Shown here piece after piece: positions 44,558-55,544 of a stretch of 64,000 bases of DNA (positions are counted from its first letter, which is position 1; every line of letters starts with the position of its first letter). Both the position numbers and the translations under genes were made by a program. The DNA comes from Myotis daubentonii. Lineage: Eukaryota > Chordata > Mammalia > Chiroptera > Vespertilionidae. The notes below the pieces were generated by a model. That model saw only the letters and a program-made list of their open reading frames with translations, did no database searches and was not told the origin of the DNA. The stretch lies in NCBI RefSeq assembly GCF_963259705.1, contig NC_081841.1, positions 34,437,358 to 34,501,357 on the forward strand, given 5' to 3'.

Positions 44558-45000
44558 TATAGTTTTTATTGATTTGCAGAGAGGAAGGGAGAGGGAGTGA
44601 AAGATAGAAACATTGCCCTAGCTGGTGTTGCTCAGTGGATAGAGTGTCAGCCTGCAGACTGAAGGGTCCCAGGTTCGATTCCAGTCAAGGGCATGTGCCT
44701 GCGCATGCAGGAGGCAACCAACCAATGATTCTCTCTCATCACTGATGTTTCTATCTCTCTCTCCCTTTCCCTTCCTCTCTGGAATAAATAAAAATATATT
44801 TTAAAAAAATAAAAAGAAAGAAAGATAGAAACATCAGTGATGAGAGCAGATCATCGATCAGCTGCCTCCTGCACGCCCCCTACTGGGGACAGAGCTCACA
44901 AATCAGGCATGTACCCTGACCAGGAATCAAATCAGGATCTCCTGGTTCATAGGTCAACACTCAACCACCAATGCTCAACCACCCAGCAACGCTGGCCAGA
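44558..45000 (-). mobile_element. Ves SINE split by a second Ves
   Basis: Left piece 44558-44613 is the tail complement and purine block ('ttttattgatttgcagagag'). Right piece 44835-45000 carries 'atcatcgatcagctgcctcc', 'ctactggggacagagctcac' and the decayed head 'accacccagcaacgctggcc'. The left piece begins directly at the Helitron boundary, so the Helitron may have landed in or next to its tail. Confidence 0.85.
44614..44819 (+). mobile_element. Ves SINE nested in another Ves, with 15-bp target duplication
   Basis: Head 'gccctagctggtgttgctca', 'gactgaagggtcccaggttc', pyrimidine block 'tctctctccctttcccttcc' and A-rich tail with AAAG repeats. The direct repeat GAAAGATAGAAACAT at 44599-44613 and 44820-44834 lies in the purine block of the older SINE. 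The middle is short of about 20 bp against the fullest copies, where the spacer 'gcatgtgcctgcgcatgcag' joins directly. Confidence 0.92.
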
Positions 45001-46464
45001 TTCTAACTTTTAATGTGATGTAGAAAGATACCTAAATTCCAGTTCACTCCATACTGCTCACAGAGACAAAAGCCTAACAGCAAACCTCACTGCGGTTCAC
45101 AAGTCCTCCTGCAGTTCCTGGCAGACTCCGCCTATCCGTGCGCTGCGTTGTCACATTTGGTGGACAAATAATGGCACAGAACACACGTTGCCATCAACAG
45201 CCCCGACCATTTGTACCACAGAGCACAGTTTTCTTCAGGTTCCACGTTCTATCAATATTCAGGACAAGAAAAGCAACCAGAGCACCTAGAACAAATTCGG
45301 ATTTTGGTTAGAACTTGTATGGAGTTCTTAATTTATAAATTGCTTCCTGGAATGCTGCCCTTTGGTTTCCCAAGAGTGTTCTTGAGTTGGGCAATCAGCA
45401 TTCAGGGAGAAAAAAAGGGAAAGAGATAGATTGCTTTTATAGTATGCGTAATATGATTTTCCTTTTCCTTACTGTACAGTAAATTAGCCTGTTGTCCTTT
45501 TTTATGAGGCATTTTCTTTAAAGATGATCATTAGTACTATGCAAGCAGATTTTGAAACAGGTATAAAGCCAGTATGGCTGAGTGTGGCTGAAACCAGAAC
45601 AGCTATTTTTTTTCCACTTACACAGGAAAATTCAGGGAAAAATTGGTTACATGGGCAACTCACAGTTTCTTTTGGAATGCCTTCATGGAAACTCAGGCTG
45701 TATTTGATACACACACCATATTTTTTAATGGTGTTGTGTGGGTGGGTTGGAGACACATGAAGAGCTCCAAAATCCATATAAATATCCAACATGGGCATGG
45801 AGAAACTCTCTCATTTCCTTTTTATTGTCTATTGCTCATTTGCTAACTTACTGGTAGCCTGATACTCTAATATTCCTTTATATACATTTTAACTTAACCG
45901 TTAGCACCAGGTCTCTAAAACATACGGCTAAAAATGCTATTGCTCCCTCAAAAAGATTTTAAAAATAAAAACACACCAAAAGAGCTGCTGCATTTAAAAC
46001 AAGAGGTAAGATGAGCTTACGCCTATTCTTTTCAGCCCTAAGCCATCCAAGAGCGACACACAAACCAATAAACAATAAACCTAACATCTCTTTCTTTCTT
46101 TCTCTCTTCATGCCAGGGTTGCTGCCTGGGTGGTAGCCATTCATTCTGGCTTGTGTGCACTTGGAGTGAAGGGACTAGTTAATGGGGAAATTACAGATGG
46201 CTCCGTATGGTGGGTTCTCTTATTTACATTTGTGGTAAAACCCAAGGCAACTGATCTGTAACCATGACTTGAATTGAGCCCTTACATGGAAATTTTTCCA
46301 GCCTGTGGCAGCACCTAAACAGGCTTTCTGGGAAGGGTGTAGGAACCTACTCTTCCTACGGCAGCCTTTGCCAGAGTACTTTATTATACTAATCATGATT
46401 GTCCTGAACAGCCCTCCCACACCCATCCTCAAAGCAATGTTCGCTAGAGTCACATGCTGGTGTC

Positions 46465-46495
<31 letters not shown>

Positions 46496-47860
46496 TTCTC
46501 AGGCAATGCAAATTGATAAAGTTTTGGCTCTGAATGTTAGAAATAATATTGAGTCAAAAAGTGAAGATGTACAAAAGTCCTTTGAAGTAGAATAGTAACC
46601 AAAGCGGATTAAATTGACTAATATAACCATAAAGAAGAACAAAGGGAGAGGAACTGATAATAGGACAAAAGGGTGGATGTTATGAAGCTCTGATAAACAC
46701 TGGAATCACATTCAAATCGAAGGCTGTCCACTGCAGTCAACACTCATGCTAAAAGTACATGATGGAACTCAGTTTACCTTCCCTGCACAGTTTTCCTTCG
46801 TGGCATAAGGAAATGCTTTGCCTCACACCCTTGTAAGGACTTGCTGCTTCACACTCCTCACAGAATTTTATTTTAAGGTCAATTATGAGCTAGCAAGTCA
46901 CTACATGTTCGGAAGGCATTTGCCAAATTAGGAACTCAATGTCTTCACTCCAATTAATTGCTTTGAGGAGATAAGTATAAACAACTTTGGTTAAAGCAAG
47001 AACTATAAGCAGATACACACTCTCACCCAATTTTTGGTCATAATGAAATCCTTAAACTCAAACTAGTGAAAAGAGGAAGGAAGGAGTACCATCTGTCTCT
47101 CCTTCATGTTAGCCTGTAAGCTTCCTAGTATCAGTACCAACGAAAGCTCAACAACTGAAAGAGCTGTTGATGTCGGGAACTAAGTGTCAGGTAATAAAAG
47201 AAATAAATGCCTTCTGATTGATTGTCTAGCCTCATTCCCCCTGATATCAAAGTCCCTGAGAAGAGTCATCCTCTTGGTGTGAAGCAAAGATAACAATATT
47301 TTCCTCCATAGGAAATATCATGCCTAAAGGAAAATAAATTGTATACGATGGCACATCCATCTCAGAAGTTTAGTAAAACTGAACACCTGTAAAAAAGTGA
47401 AGGATGGGTTCTAGGCCATAGGGGGCAAGACCAGTAATGATTTTGAAAGGATGAAAAATAATCATTTTACAGACTTTGGTGAAGTTGTTTGAAAAGTCAA
47501 TGATTCAATCCCCTCAAGTATTAATAGAAACAGATACTCAGGGTTATAATAAACACTTAAAGCCATCTTGTCTCTGGCAAGTGATGCTAAACAATGTTAC
47601 CATAACCCAATCGCTTCTTGGAGTCTACAAGTAATACTTATGTATTTTGTTCTTGATACTTCTGATGAAAATTGGCCTTTTATGAAAGAATAGGCTGTAA
47701 AAGCGTATAGATTTATTGCTCTACACAAGGTCTCAGGTGTTGGGTTTAAGATGTAAAGTTTTATGAGTATATTAAAAAACTGTTTTAAGAAATAATACAT
47801 TGAAATAAAATTCTAATATATATGAATATTGTTATAAAGTAAGAAACATTCAACCTGTAA
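45001..47860. other. Unlabelled DNA with simple repeats
   Basis: No supported gene in about 2.9 kb. Holds a TTTC run near 46088-46108 and 26 consecutive A at 46470-46495 with no SINE or LINE body that I can recognise to its left. Confidence 0.4.
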
Positions 47861-47867
47861 AGATTTT

Positions 47868-48480
47868 TTTTTGTGAGTTTATTTGAGCCAAACTGTTGAC
47901 CATTGTCAGGAATCAGAATCTCAACTGTACTGAGATAATGCTCCAGAGAATGACAGTTTTTCACCTTGTTTTATACATTACAATCAAAGGAGACATAAGT
48001 GGGTTACATGAAATCCACTGATGATAGATCAGGGAGGTGGGAAAAAGCAAAGTGGGGAAACCTCTGAGATTGGATAAAAAAATAAAATGATAGACACATG
48101 CTTCTTTTACATAGGTGGGTACAGGATAGTCATAGTCAACAATTAACAAGACAACAATAGCAATGAGGAAATCTGTGGTCTGTGCCCTGGCCTCATTTGT
48201 TGTGCCCTGAGGCGTCCTGAAAAGGGGAAGTTACAAGTTACCGTGACATTCCACAGCTATGATATCTTAGATAGAAAAAGACAGTAGGCTCAGTAAAGAT
48301 GGAAGATGATCTTCGTCAGGGAAGATACTGGCCTGAGACATGACTACCCACTATAAACTGCTTTTCAATGAAAAGGTTTTAATTTCAGACCATCCTTTGT
48401 GGTTACTTTAGGTCTCAAGTTTGCAAGGCCACCACCCAGGCCTTCCCTGAGTGAGGTTAGCATGTGGCCCCTTTTTGTAC
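47868..48480 (-). mobile_element. Possible diverged retroelement of unknown family
   Basis: Begins with a T-run then 'gtgagtttatttgagccaaa', a word that recurs in mammalian retroelement copies. The following 600 bp have mixed composition and end near 'gaggttagcatgtggcccct'. The T-run suggests a poly(A)-tailed insertion on the minus strand. I cannot name the family or show a target duplication. Confidence 0.25.
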
Positions 48481-48713
48481 TATTCAAACCTTTTGGTGAC
48501 TTCTTTCCCTCTTCTACTTCATTAAGGAAAATATTTTAAGTGTCTTGAGTAAAATTGATAATGTAACAAGGTCTTTCCTGTTTTTCAATCCCTTTATCTA
48601 CTTTATAAATTGATTTGCCAAAAAGGCATGGTGGCCTGAAGGAATCCCATCTTTTGTTAGGACTCCTTGCTGGGACTTGGTGAGGTTTGCCTAGCTTACA
48701 GCTTACTCTAAAT

Positions 48714-48936
48714 CAGCGGTTCTCAACCTGTGGGTCGCGACCCCTTTGGGGATCGAACGACCCTTTCACAGGGGTCGCCTAAGACCATTGGAAAACACAT
48801 ATATAATTACATATTGTTTTTGTGATTAATCACTATGCTTTGATTATGTTCACTTTGTAACAATGAAATTGGGGGTCACCACAACATGAGGAACTGTATT
48901 AAAGGGTCGCGGCATTAGGAAGGTCGAGAACCACTG
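48714..48936. mobile_element. SPIN-like nonautonomous hAT, near full length
   Basis: Starts CAGCGGTTCTCAACCTGTGG and ends AAGGTCGAGAACCACTG. The 223-bp body includes 'acccctttggggatcgaacg', 'ctttcacaggggtcgcctaa' and the right subterminal 'gtcaccacaacatgaggaac'. The best-preserved copy in the window. The flanking 8-mers do not match, so the target duplication is lost or the end is slightly off. Confidence 0.8.
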
Positions 48937-49054
48937 CATACCCTTCTTTACACTATGGGGTTTTATTTGTGTGTGGTGATTCGGGGGTTGGGGGATCTAT
49001 TATCATTTTATTCTATTGAGAAGCCTTAAAATCTCTGTTTAAAAGTCAGTGTTG

Positions 49055-49398
49055 GCAATACTCAAACTTGTCAAGATCATCAAAAACAAGGAAAGTCTAA
49101 GAAACACTCATAGTCAAGAGAAGCCTAAGAAGATGTATTATTAAATGTAATGTGTTATCCTGGATGGAGTCCTACAACAGAAAAAAAAAAAGGATATTAA
49201 AGAAAAACTAAGGAATCAAAGTATAGGCTTTAGTTAATAATATCAATAATTATTGATATTAACTTTTCCTTAACTGTAATGTAAGTAATGTGCCATATTA
49301 ATGTAAGATATTAATAATAGGGGAAACTGCGTTGGGGTTATATGGGAACTCTTTGACCTGCTACTCTTCTAAAATCAAAAGTGTGTTTTAAAAAGTCA
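49055..49398 (+). mobile_element. Old L1 (L1M-type) 3' UTR
   Basis: Order 'cttgtcaagatcatcaaaaa', 'tgttatcctggatggagtcc', 'ataggggaaactgcgttggg' and 'ggttatatgggaactctttg', as at 8200-8560. Contains a 24-bp perfect palindrome at 49238-49261. Confidence 0.7.
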
Positions 49399-49859
49399 GT
49401 GCCAGTAAAAATGCAACTGAACCCTCTTTAAATGGAGAAGTACTTGTGTCGTTTGATAACTTGGTCAGTTGTAGAATGTATTGGGTCATGTCAAAGAACA
49501 GAAAAAACTGACACAAGCTCTTCAGAAATAATGATATATACTGAGATTCCCTGCCCACAGTGAAAATGACGCCAAGGTTTTCATGCTCTAAATAGAGGGA
49601 AAATATCTGGATGAATCGTAGCAATGTGTAGAGCAGACACATAGAGTGGGAGTAACTCTGCACCCTTCTCTTTCCCCCACAGCACATAGGACTAGGCAGG
49701 GAAATGAAACACACACATTGCTCCTCTTGCACTTATAAACTACATAAAGGCAAGACCATCGTGAGCCCTGATGGGTTTACTGCTCTCTAAAGAAAGGCAA
49801 GGCAAGAAACTGAAATATGTTTTCTAAGCCAGGCCTTCCAATAAAAATGACAGTGGATA

Positions 49860-50045
49860 ATAATACCTTTGAAAGCTTTAAAGTGCTTCACATTTATTAT
49901 TTCATCTTATCCTCACAACTGTATGAGACAGCATAGATTATTATTGTTATCATAATATATGGAGAAAACAGAGACATGAAAAGGTTATGAAATTGACCTT
50001 AAGTCACATCATAAATAAATAACTGAGTTCAAGCGAGGATCCAAC
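49860..50045 (-). repeat. MIR SINE
   Basis: Minus strand: 'tttaaagtgcttcacattta', 'cttatcctcacaactgtatg' and 'gaaaacagagacatgaaaag'. Confidence 0.65.
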
Positions 50046-50657
50046 TCTCCCAACTTCAACCTCCCACCTGAGGTTAATGTACTTTCAAGAAACAAATTTT
50101 CTTATCTTAATATTGTGTTTTATAGTCCAACACACACCATTCCTAGTATAACAGAAGTCTATGGTGAGGAAGTTCCAATGAACCACAATTTCCTATAAAA
50201 TGTTAATGTTCAAAAGGTGAGTAGGCCATGCTAGTGTGAGAGAAAGTTGATCACTCTTTCCCTCAATATCAGTGCAATAAAAAAAAAATACTGAAAATAG
50301 CATTGCTTACAAAATTATTTACAGAATTCAACAGATTCATCTCCAAGCATTACAACTAGAGTGCCATTAATGTTGGATCTGACTGTTGCATGTTATCTTT
50401 ATCTTAAAAAAGTTATTTTATCCTCCAATACCATGAGAGCATGGCAACTTGGAATATTCACTTGCTAATTTGCCATTAAGAGGCACATTTTGAAAGTTTC
50501 TAAAAAAAGGGTTAAAGTCCAACTTGTTTCCAATGAACCACTATCAAATTAAAGATATCCAGGTATAAACTGGCATTTACTCAAGGCAGTGAAATTTTGT
50601 TCTTGTGCAATTCGGCCATAACTAAAAAATGTATCCAAGTGGTTTAGTCATTCAGTG
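50046..50657. other. Unlabelled AT-rich DNA
   Basis: No feature recognised. Confidence 0.4.
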
Positions 50658-50811
50658 CAGGATGGTCTTAGGTGACCCCTGTGAAAGGGTCGTTCGACCG
50701 CCAAAGGGGTCACAACCCACAGGTTGAGAACCGCTGGTAAAGTGAGGTTCCAAGACAGTCCTTTCCTGGCAAAGTCAAAGACGGAGGTGGGACTTGACTC
50801 TGGATAATTTC
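50658..50811 (+). repeat. 154-bp duplicate, copy 1: SPIN 3' end plus flank
   Basis: Aligns without gaps to 51536-51689; by eye about 9 of 154 positions differ. The first 79 bp are the last part of a SPIN-like element, with its left end missing. The rest, from 'gtaaagtgaggttccaag' to 'ctggataatttc', is flank that is not part of the transposon. Confidence 0.9.
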
Positions 50812-51402
50812 ATGGGCACTGCACCTGAATATGGACCTAATATGAATAAAACATAGCCCCTGTGTATTGGGAACATAAGTCTAATCAAGGGAAGCCAGTA
50901 TAATTAGGTACAGAATCAGAACACTTGAAGGGAATAATATTCTTATATTCCTCTTGTTCTATTTCCTTCCTCTACAAATGAGCCCCAAAACTAAAGTCCT
51001 AAGAAAGTAATTCAGAAAAGACAATTCACAAAACGTTTCTCAGGAACTTTTTAACCTGCTTTCACTAAAGAGTATCAACCAAGAATGAATCTGGATGAAG
51101 GTTTCTTTTCAGTTTCAGAGCACATTTGAGAACAATGGCTACTATGAGGTCAACTTCCAGAATAACAACATCAAAAACATACAAGTCATTTCCGGTTTAG
51201 TTTCAAGGATCTGATTAAAGACTGTGTTTTAAATTGTGAAGTGTATCTCATGACATACTAACATCTGAAATTGCATCATTCATGAATAATTACATATTAA
51301 CTAATATACCCATACAAGCTATAGATTTGAGACTAAAAGTCAAAAGAACCACAGGGTTGGGGAGAGTGTGCTAGGGCAAGGAACGCAAACATAGGTCTAA
51401 AG

Positions 51403-51614
51403 CAGTGGTTCTCAACCTTCTGGCCCTTGAAATACAGTTCCTCATGTTGTGACCCAACCATAAACTTATTTTTGTTGCTACTTCATAACTGTAATGTTGC
51501 TACTGTTAGGAATCATAATGTAAATATCTGATATTCAGGATGGTCTTAGGGGACCCCTGTGAAAGGGTCATTAGACCCCCAAAGGGGTCGCAACCCACAG
51601 GTTGAGAACCGCTG
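51403..51614. mobile_element. SPIN-like nonautonomous hAT, near full length
   Basis: Starts CAGTGGTTCTCAACCTTCTG and ends CACAGGTTGAGAACCGCTG, 212 bp. Contains 'cagttcctcatgttgtgacc', 'gctacttcataactgtaatg' and 'ggggacccctgtgaaagggt'. The 8 bases before it are GTCTAAAG and those after begin GTAAAG, which fits a target duplication with a 2-bp loss. It lies in the opposite orientation to the copies at 48714 and 54597. Confidence 0.82.
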
Positions 51615-51689
51615 GTAAAGTGAGGTTCCAAGAGAGTCCTTTCATGGCAAAGTCAAAGACAGAGGTGGGATTTGACTCTGGATAATTTC
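51536..51689 (+). repeat. 154-bp duplicate, copy 2 (probable source)
   Basis: Covers the last 79 bp of the SPIN-like element at 51403-51614 and 75 bp of its right flank. Because this copy has the complete transposon, it is the likely source of 50658-50811. Confidence 0.9.
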
Positions 51690-51887
51690 TGATATAAATT
51701 ACTCTAGGCTTTTAAACCATATTTGAGAATAAACATGGCGTAAACCCCATAACTTTAACTTATTGCCATAGAATAAAGTTACATGATTTACTTTATGGGA
51801 CTGAAACAGCTTAATCTCATAACCAAACAGATTTGAAGCTGAAGAACAGTATCCTTTATACCCTTTGATCCAAAAGGTATGGAGGGT

Positions 51888-51914
51888 TGTGTGTGTGTGT
51901 GTGTGTGTGTGTGT
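51888..51914. repeat. (TG)n microsatellite
   Basis: 27 bp of pure TG repeat, followed after 5 bases by a G-run. Confidence 0.95.
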
Positions 51915-53185
51915 CTTTTGGGGGGGAAGGGGTATAGAACTCCAGAATCTTAATAACTGCAATTTCTGCTCATTTTCAAGCAACCCCTACACAAGCAAAA
52001 ATACCTATAAAGAAGAGTAATGACTAAATATTGAGAGGATATTTAAACTTGACCCAAACTTATTGAAAAAGTCCATTTGAACTACAAACCCCTGGAAACA
52101 TGGTTTGCTTCTGTCCTTCATGGCTTTGTCTATATGAAAAAGAACATTAATTACAGAAAGTATCATTCCTTTTTAACACTTCTCCCAGATCCTTTATCTT
52201 CCAAAAATAATCCAGCTTTACTCTCATGTTTAAGGAAATAAGAATTCCAGAAATCTTAATCGCCTGGCTCAAAGTACCCAAGCACCCCAATTTCCAGGTG
52301 ACTTATGTAATATTACTGGGAGTAGCAGGAGAGAAACAAAACAACTGTACAAAAAGCCTTGAGGGATTTTTCTATTTGGCTGGTTAAAATGTTCAGAATT
52401 ATTTAAGAGCTGGAAAAGGAACAATAAACCACACCCTCAAAGTGCTCCAGTCTGAATTCCACCATTAGTTTTGTACCATGTTTTAACAATCCAAAATTTC
52501 AGTGTATTCATGAAACTAAACGGAAAGAGCACCCCAAACCTGTGCTGATGTAACCCGAGCTTGCCTGAAATAAAACTTCTAAAACATAATTTTATTAAAG
52601 AACATAGACTGAATTTATTAGTTAACACTTACTGCTTATGCATATACAAGTTCACTGGCTTTTTCCCAAGGTAAAAAAATGCTCATCTCTCCACTATTTG
52701 TGGTTTCTACAAAAGCCATTAAGCATGAAATTTCTTATGACACAGAGCTGTCTGGGACTTCATACTGAGGAAGCTGTTAGAAAATGATCTCACCTATAAC
52801 ATAGTCCTTCAACAAAGATGCTAAAGATAGTGCTAATAACACACATAATGATACAAGTTCTACAACATGGTATCAGCAGGGTTATAGTTTCTCACATAAT
52901 TTTATAGTTGGATCAATTATGGAGGAAAATTAATAAGGTATATTTAGATTGTGACTTTTACCTCGCTCCGAAATATTGTTTGCTATATGTCTGAGATGCC
53001 ACACAAGAAAAAAAAAAGTTTTTTTCACTCTGTTTCACCTTATTAACTACCAATAGAATCATCCTAAAATCCCAGATAATGTGGGCAAAGAGGTCAAGGA
53101 TTGATTTGAGAGCCTGGAAGAATTTTAACAAGAGCCTTGCAACAGTGACATTGTGGAGAGCCTTTGTTCTAATGTTTTGGTGATT
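51915..53185. other. Unlabelled AT-rich DNA
   Basis: No gene, RNA gene or repeat end recognised in about 1.3 kb. Confidence 0.4.
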
Positions 53186-53189
53186 TATT

Positions 53190-53440
53190 TATTAGGTCTT
53201 TGTCATATGCCAGGCATCATTCTCAGTGTTTTGCATGGCTGATTTCAGTTAAGATTCATGGCAGACTAATAAGGTAAATAATAGTATCACCATTTGACTC
53301 ATGTGGAAACAAAGTCCAAGAGAAATTAAGTAACTTTCCAAAGATCCAGCAAGTCACTGACAGAGCTGAGGTTTCTGCTCAGACAATCTGACTCCCTAAT
53401 TCATGCTCTTATCCCCTTTGCTGCACTACGCCTATCATAT
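53190..53440 (-). repeat. MIR SINE, long copy
   Basis: Minus strand: 'ttgtcatatgccaggcatca', 'gactcatgtggaaacaaagt', 'aatctgactccctaattcat' and 'gctgcactacgcct'. Nearly the full MIR length. Confidence 0.7.
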
Positions 53441-53749
53441 TAGATTATGCTCTTTCCATCTCTTTCTTCTTCAAAGGATCATGATTATGGCCACCAGTAA
53501 AGTTCCAAGTATCAACTTGACTCTTTCTGCTTCAGTGAAATATTAATTTCAAACACCTACAACAATAATTTCTCAGAATCCCCCAATTCATTCATCCAAT
53601 AATCCCACAAATATTTACTGACTGCCTCTTATATATGAACAAAACTGACTAATACATCATTCCTACCCCAAAAGAGTTAATAATCCATTACTTTAAAAGG
53701 GCTATACAAATAATTGACATAAATTAAATGAATTGCAAAGAATCAGATC

Positions 53750-54290
53750 ATTACCCTCTTGTGCCTAAATCTTTGCCAAGAGCTTCAAATCAACACACTT
53801 TGCACTGGTTCACAAATCCCTACATGAACTTGCCTCTCCCCAGCTGTCTCAGGGCATCTCTTACTACTAAGCCCTTGGCTCAGTGTGCTGCAGACACTTG
53901 ACCTTCCTCTTATTCTTAGAACTCACCAAGATTTCTACTGTCTCAAGACCTTTGTGCCTTTTTCCTCTTCTCCCAGATCTTCCCAGGGCTGGCTCCTTGC
54001 TTTCAAGTCACAGCCTAAAATGACCTTCTCCAAGAGACCTACCCAGAACCACCCAATCTAATCTGGCCTACACTCTCTTGCCCCCTACCCCATAATTATG
54101 ATAATTTTATCATTATTATCTCATGTATTCATAGCATGTATTGCCATCAGAAATTAAAGTATTTTAAAGTTGTATTTGCTTATTTATGGTCTGCAACCCC
54201 ACCCTCAACCAGAAGGCAAGGCCCATAAGACCAGGAGCTTTGTTCTTGCATTTCCTGGACAAGAAAGTTTTCACAAGTTAATAGCATGAG
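53750..54290 (+). repeat. Ancient LINE (L2-like) 3' region
   Basis: Sense order 'acaaatccctacatgaactt', 'tctcaagacctttgtgcctt', 'ccttctccaagagacctacc' and the L2-type end 'agaaggcaaggcccataaga'. Old, noncoding. Confidence 0.55.
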
Positions 54291-54596
54291 ATACGCACTT
54301 TAAAAGAGAGGTGGCAACTTAGCAACGATGAATTCTATGGGCACTGCAAGGACAGAGAATAGCAGGAGCAAATACGCAGAGGAGGGGGTCTACAGCATGT
54401 TTAGGAAAGATAAAGGTAGAACAGTTTAGATGGAAGGTACACACCCAAACATAGGAGAAGTAGATTGAGAGAACATTATGGAAGGTCTCCAGTGTCAGGA
54501 GGGATCCACAGAATGCTTCATAGCAAAGAAGTGGCATAGACAAAGCATAAAATAGCATTGGATAGATTAACAGCAAAGGATACTAATAACACTTTT

Positions 54597-54789
54597 CAGT
54601 GGTTCTCAACCTGTGGATCGCGACCCCCTGAAAATACATCCTGCATATCAGATATTTACATTACGATTCCTAACAGTAGCAAAATTATAGTTAAGAAGTA
54701 GCAATGAAAGTAATTTTATGGTTGGGGGTCACCACAACATGAGGAACTGTATTAAAGGGTCGCAGCATTAGGAAGGTTGAGAACCACTT
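54597..54789. mobile_element. SPIN-like nonautonomous hAT, internally deleted
   Basis: Starts CAGTGGTTCTCAACCTGTGG and ends GGTTGAGAACCACTT, 193 bp. Middle contains 'cagatatttacattacgatt' and 'gtcaccacaacatgaggaac'. No matching 8-bp flanks seen. Confidence 0.8.
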
Positions 54790-55410
54790 CAAGTCATTCT
54801 GATTAAAAAAAAAAAAACAAAACTAAAAATCTCTGCCTTTTTTAAAAATAGAAAACTCTCAAAAGAGAACAGAAGAACTATGAACTTGGTGCTATTAACT
54901 ACTGGAACAGAAAGTACAATGTTATGAAGTATAAAGTTGAACATAATGATGAAATGTGTTTCTCTAATATCTGTTCAAAAGCCTTTTGCAAAATAAACAC
55001 AGATTTATTATATCAAACCACCCAAAGTGACTCATCTCTTTGGAAGTGCGTTTCTGGCCTCTTCTTTCCTCGGGCCTCGAATTCTTTCGGAAAGTCACGC
55101 AGATTAGTGGCCTGATGACAGTACAGAAGTCAGAACTCAAAACCCTAAATCCACTTCTGCCACCGATGTGTTGCCTGACATGGAGCCTTATGTCACTTTT
55201 GCATTTGCAAAATCTTTATGTGGCAAATGTTTTCTAAATTAACTCATCAGTGACTGGCAAGTAATATAAATTTTCTAAATAATCACACTAATGCATCAAA
55301 GTACATAGTTAGCCTTTTAATGAAGTCCCTTAAAAAGTAGTATTGCACTACCCTATACTTAATTTTTTTCTCAATGAGGCAGTGAAAGTAGAAATATTCA
55401 CATTGACATA
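54790..55410. other. Unlabelled AT-rich DNA
   Basis: No feature recognised beyond short A-tracts. Confidence 0.4.
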
Positions 55411-55542
55411 TAGGATAACCCAAAAAATGTATATACACAGTTGGAGTAGTTATAAAGGCTATGTGTATTAAAATACATTTCATTTTCAAAATTGAGCTAT
55501 CAGCTGTTAAAGTATGTATACATTTGCGGGGGGGACACCCTG
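55411..55542 (-). mobile_element. Mariner-type MITE, copy 2, with TA target sites
   Basis: Left end TAGGATAACCCAAAAAATG and right end, as complement, CAGGGTGTCCCCCCCGCAAA form imperfect terminal repeats. TA lies outside both ends (55409-55410 and 55543-55544). 132 bp, noncoding. A 44-base inner block is identical to the complement of the element at 20118-20244. Confidence 0.75.
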
Positions 55543-55544
55543 TA

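Noticed and set aside
50658..50736. Independent SPIN insertion truncated at its left end
   Set aside because: The shared 75-bp flank with 51615-51689 shows it is part of a duplicated block, not a separate transposition.
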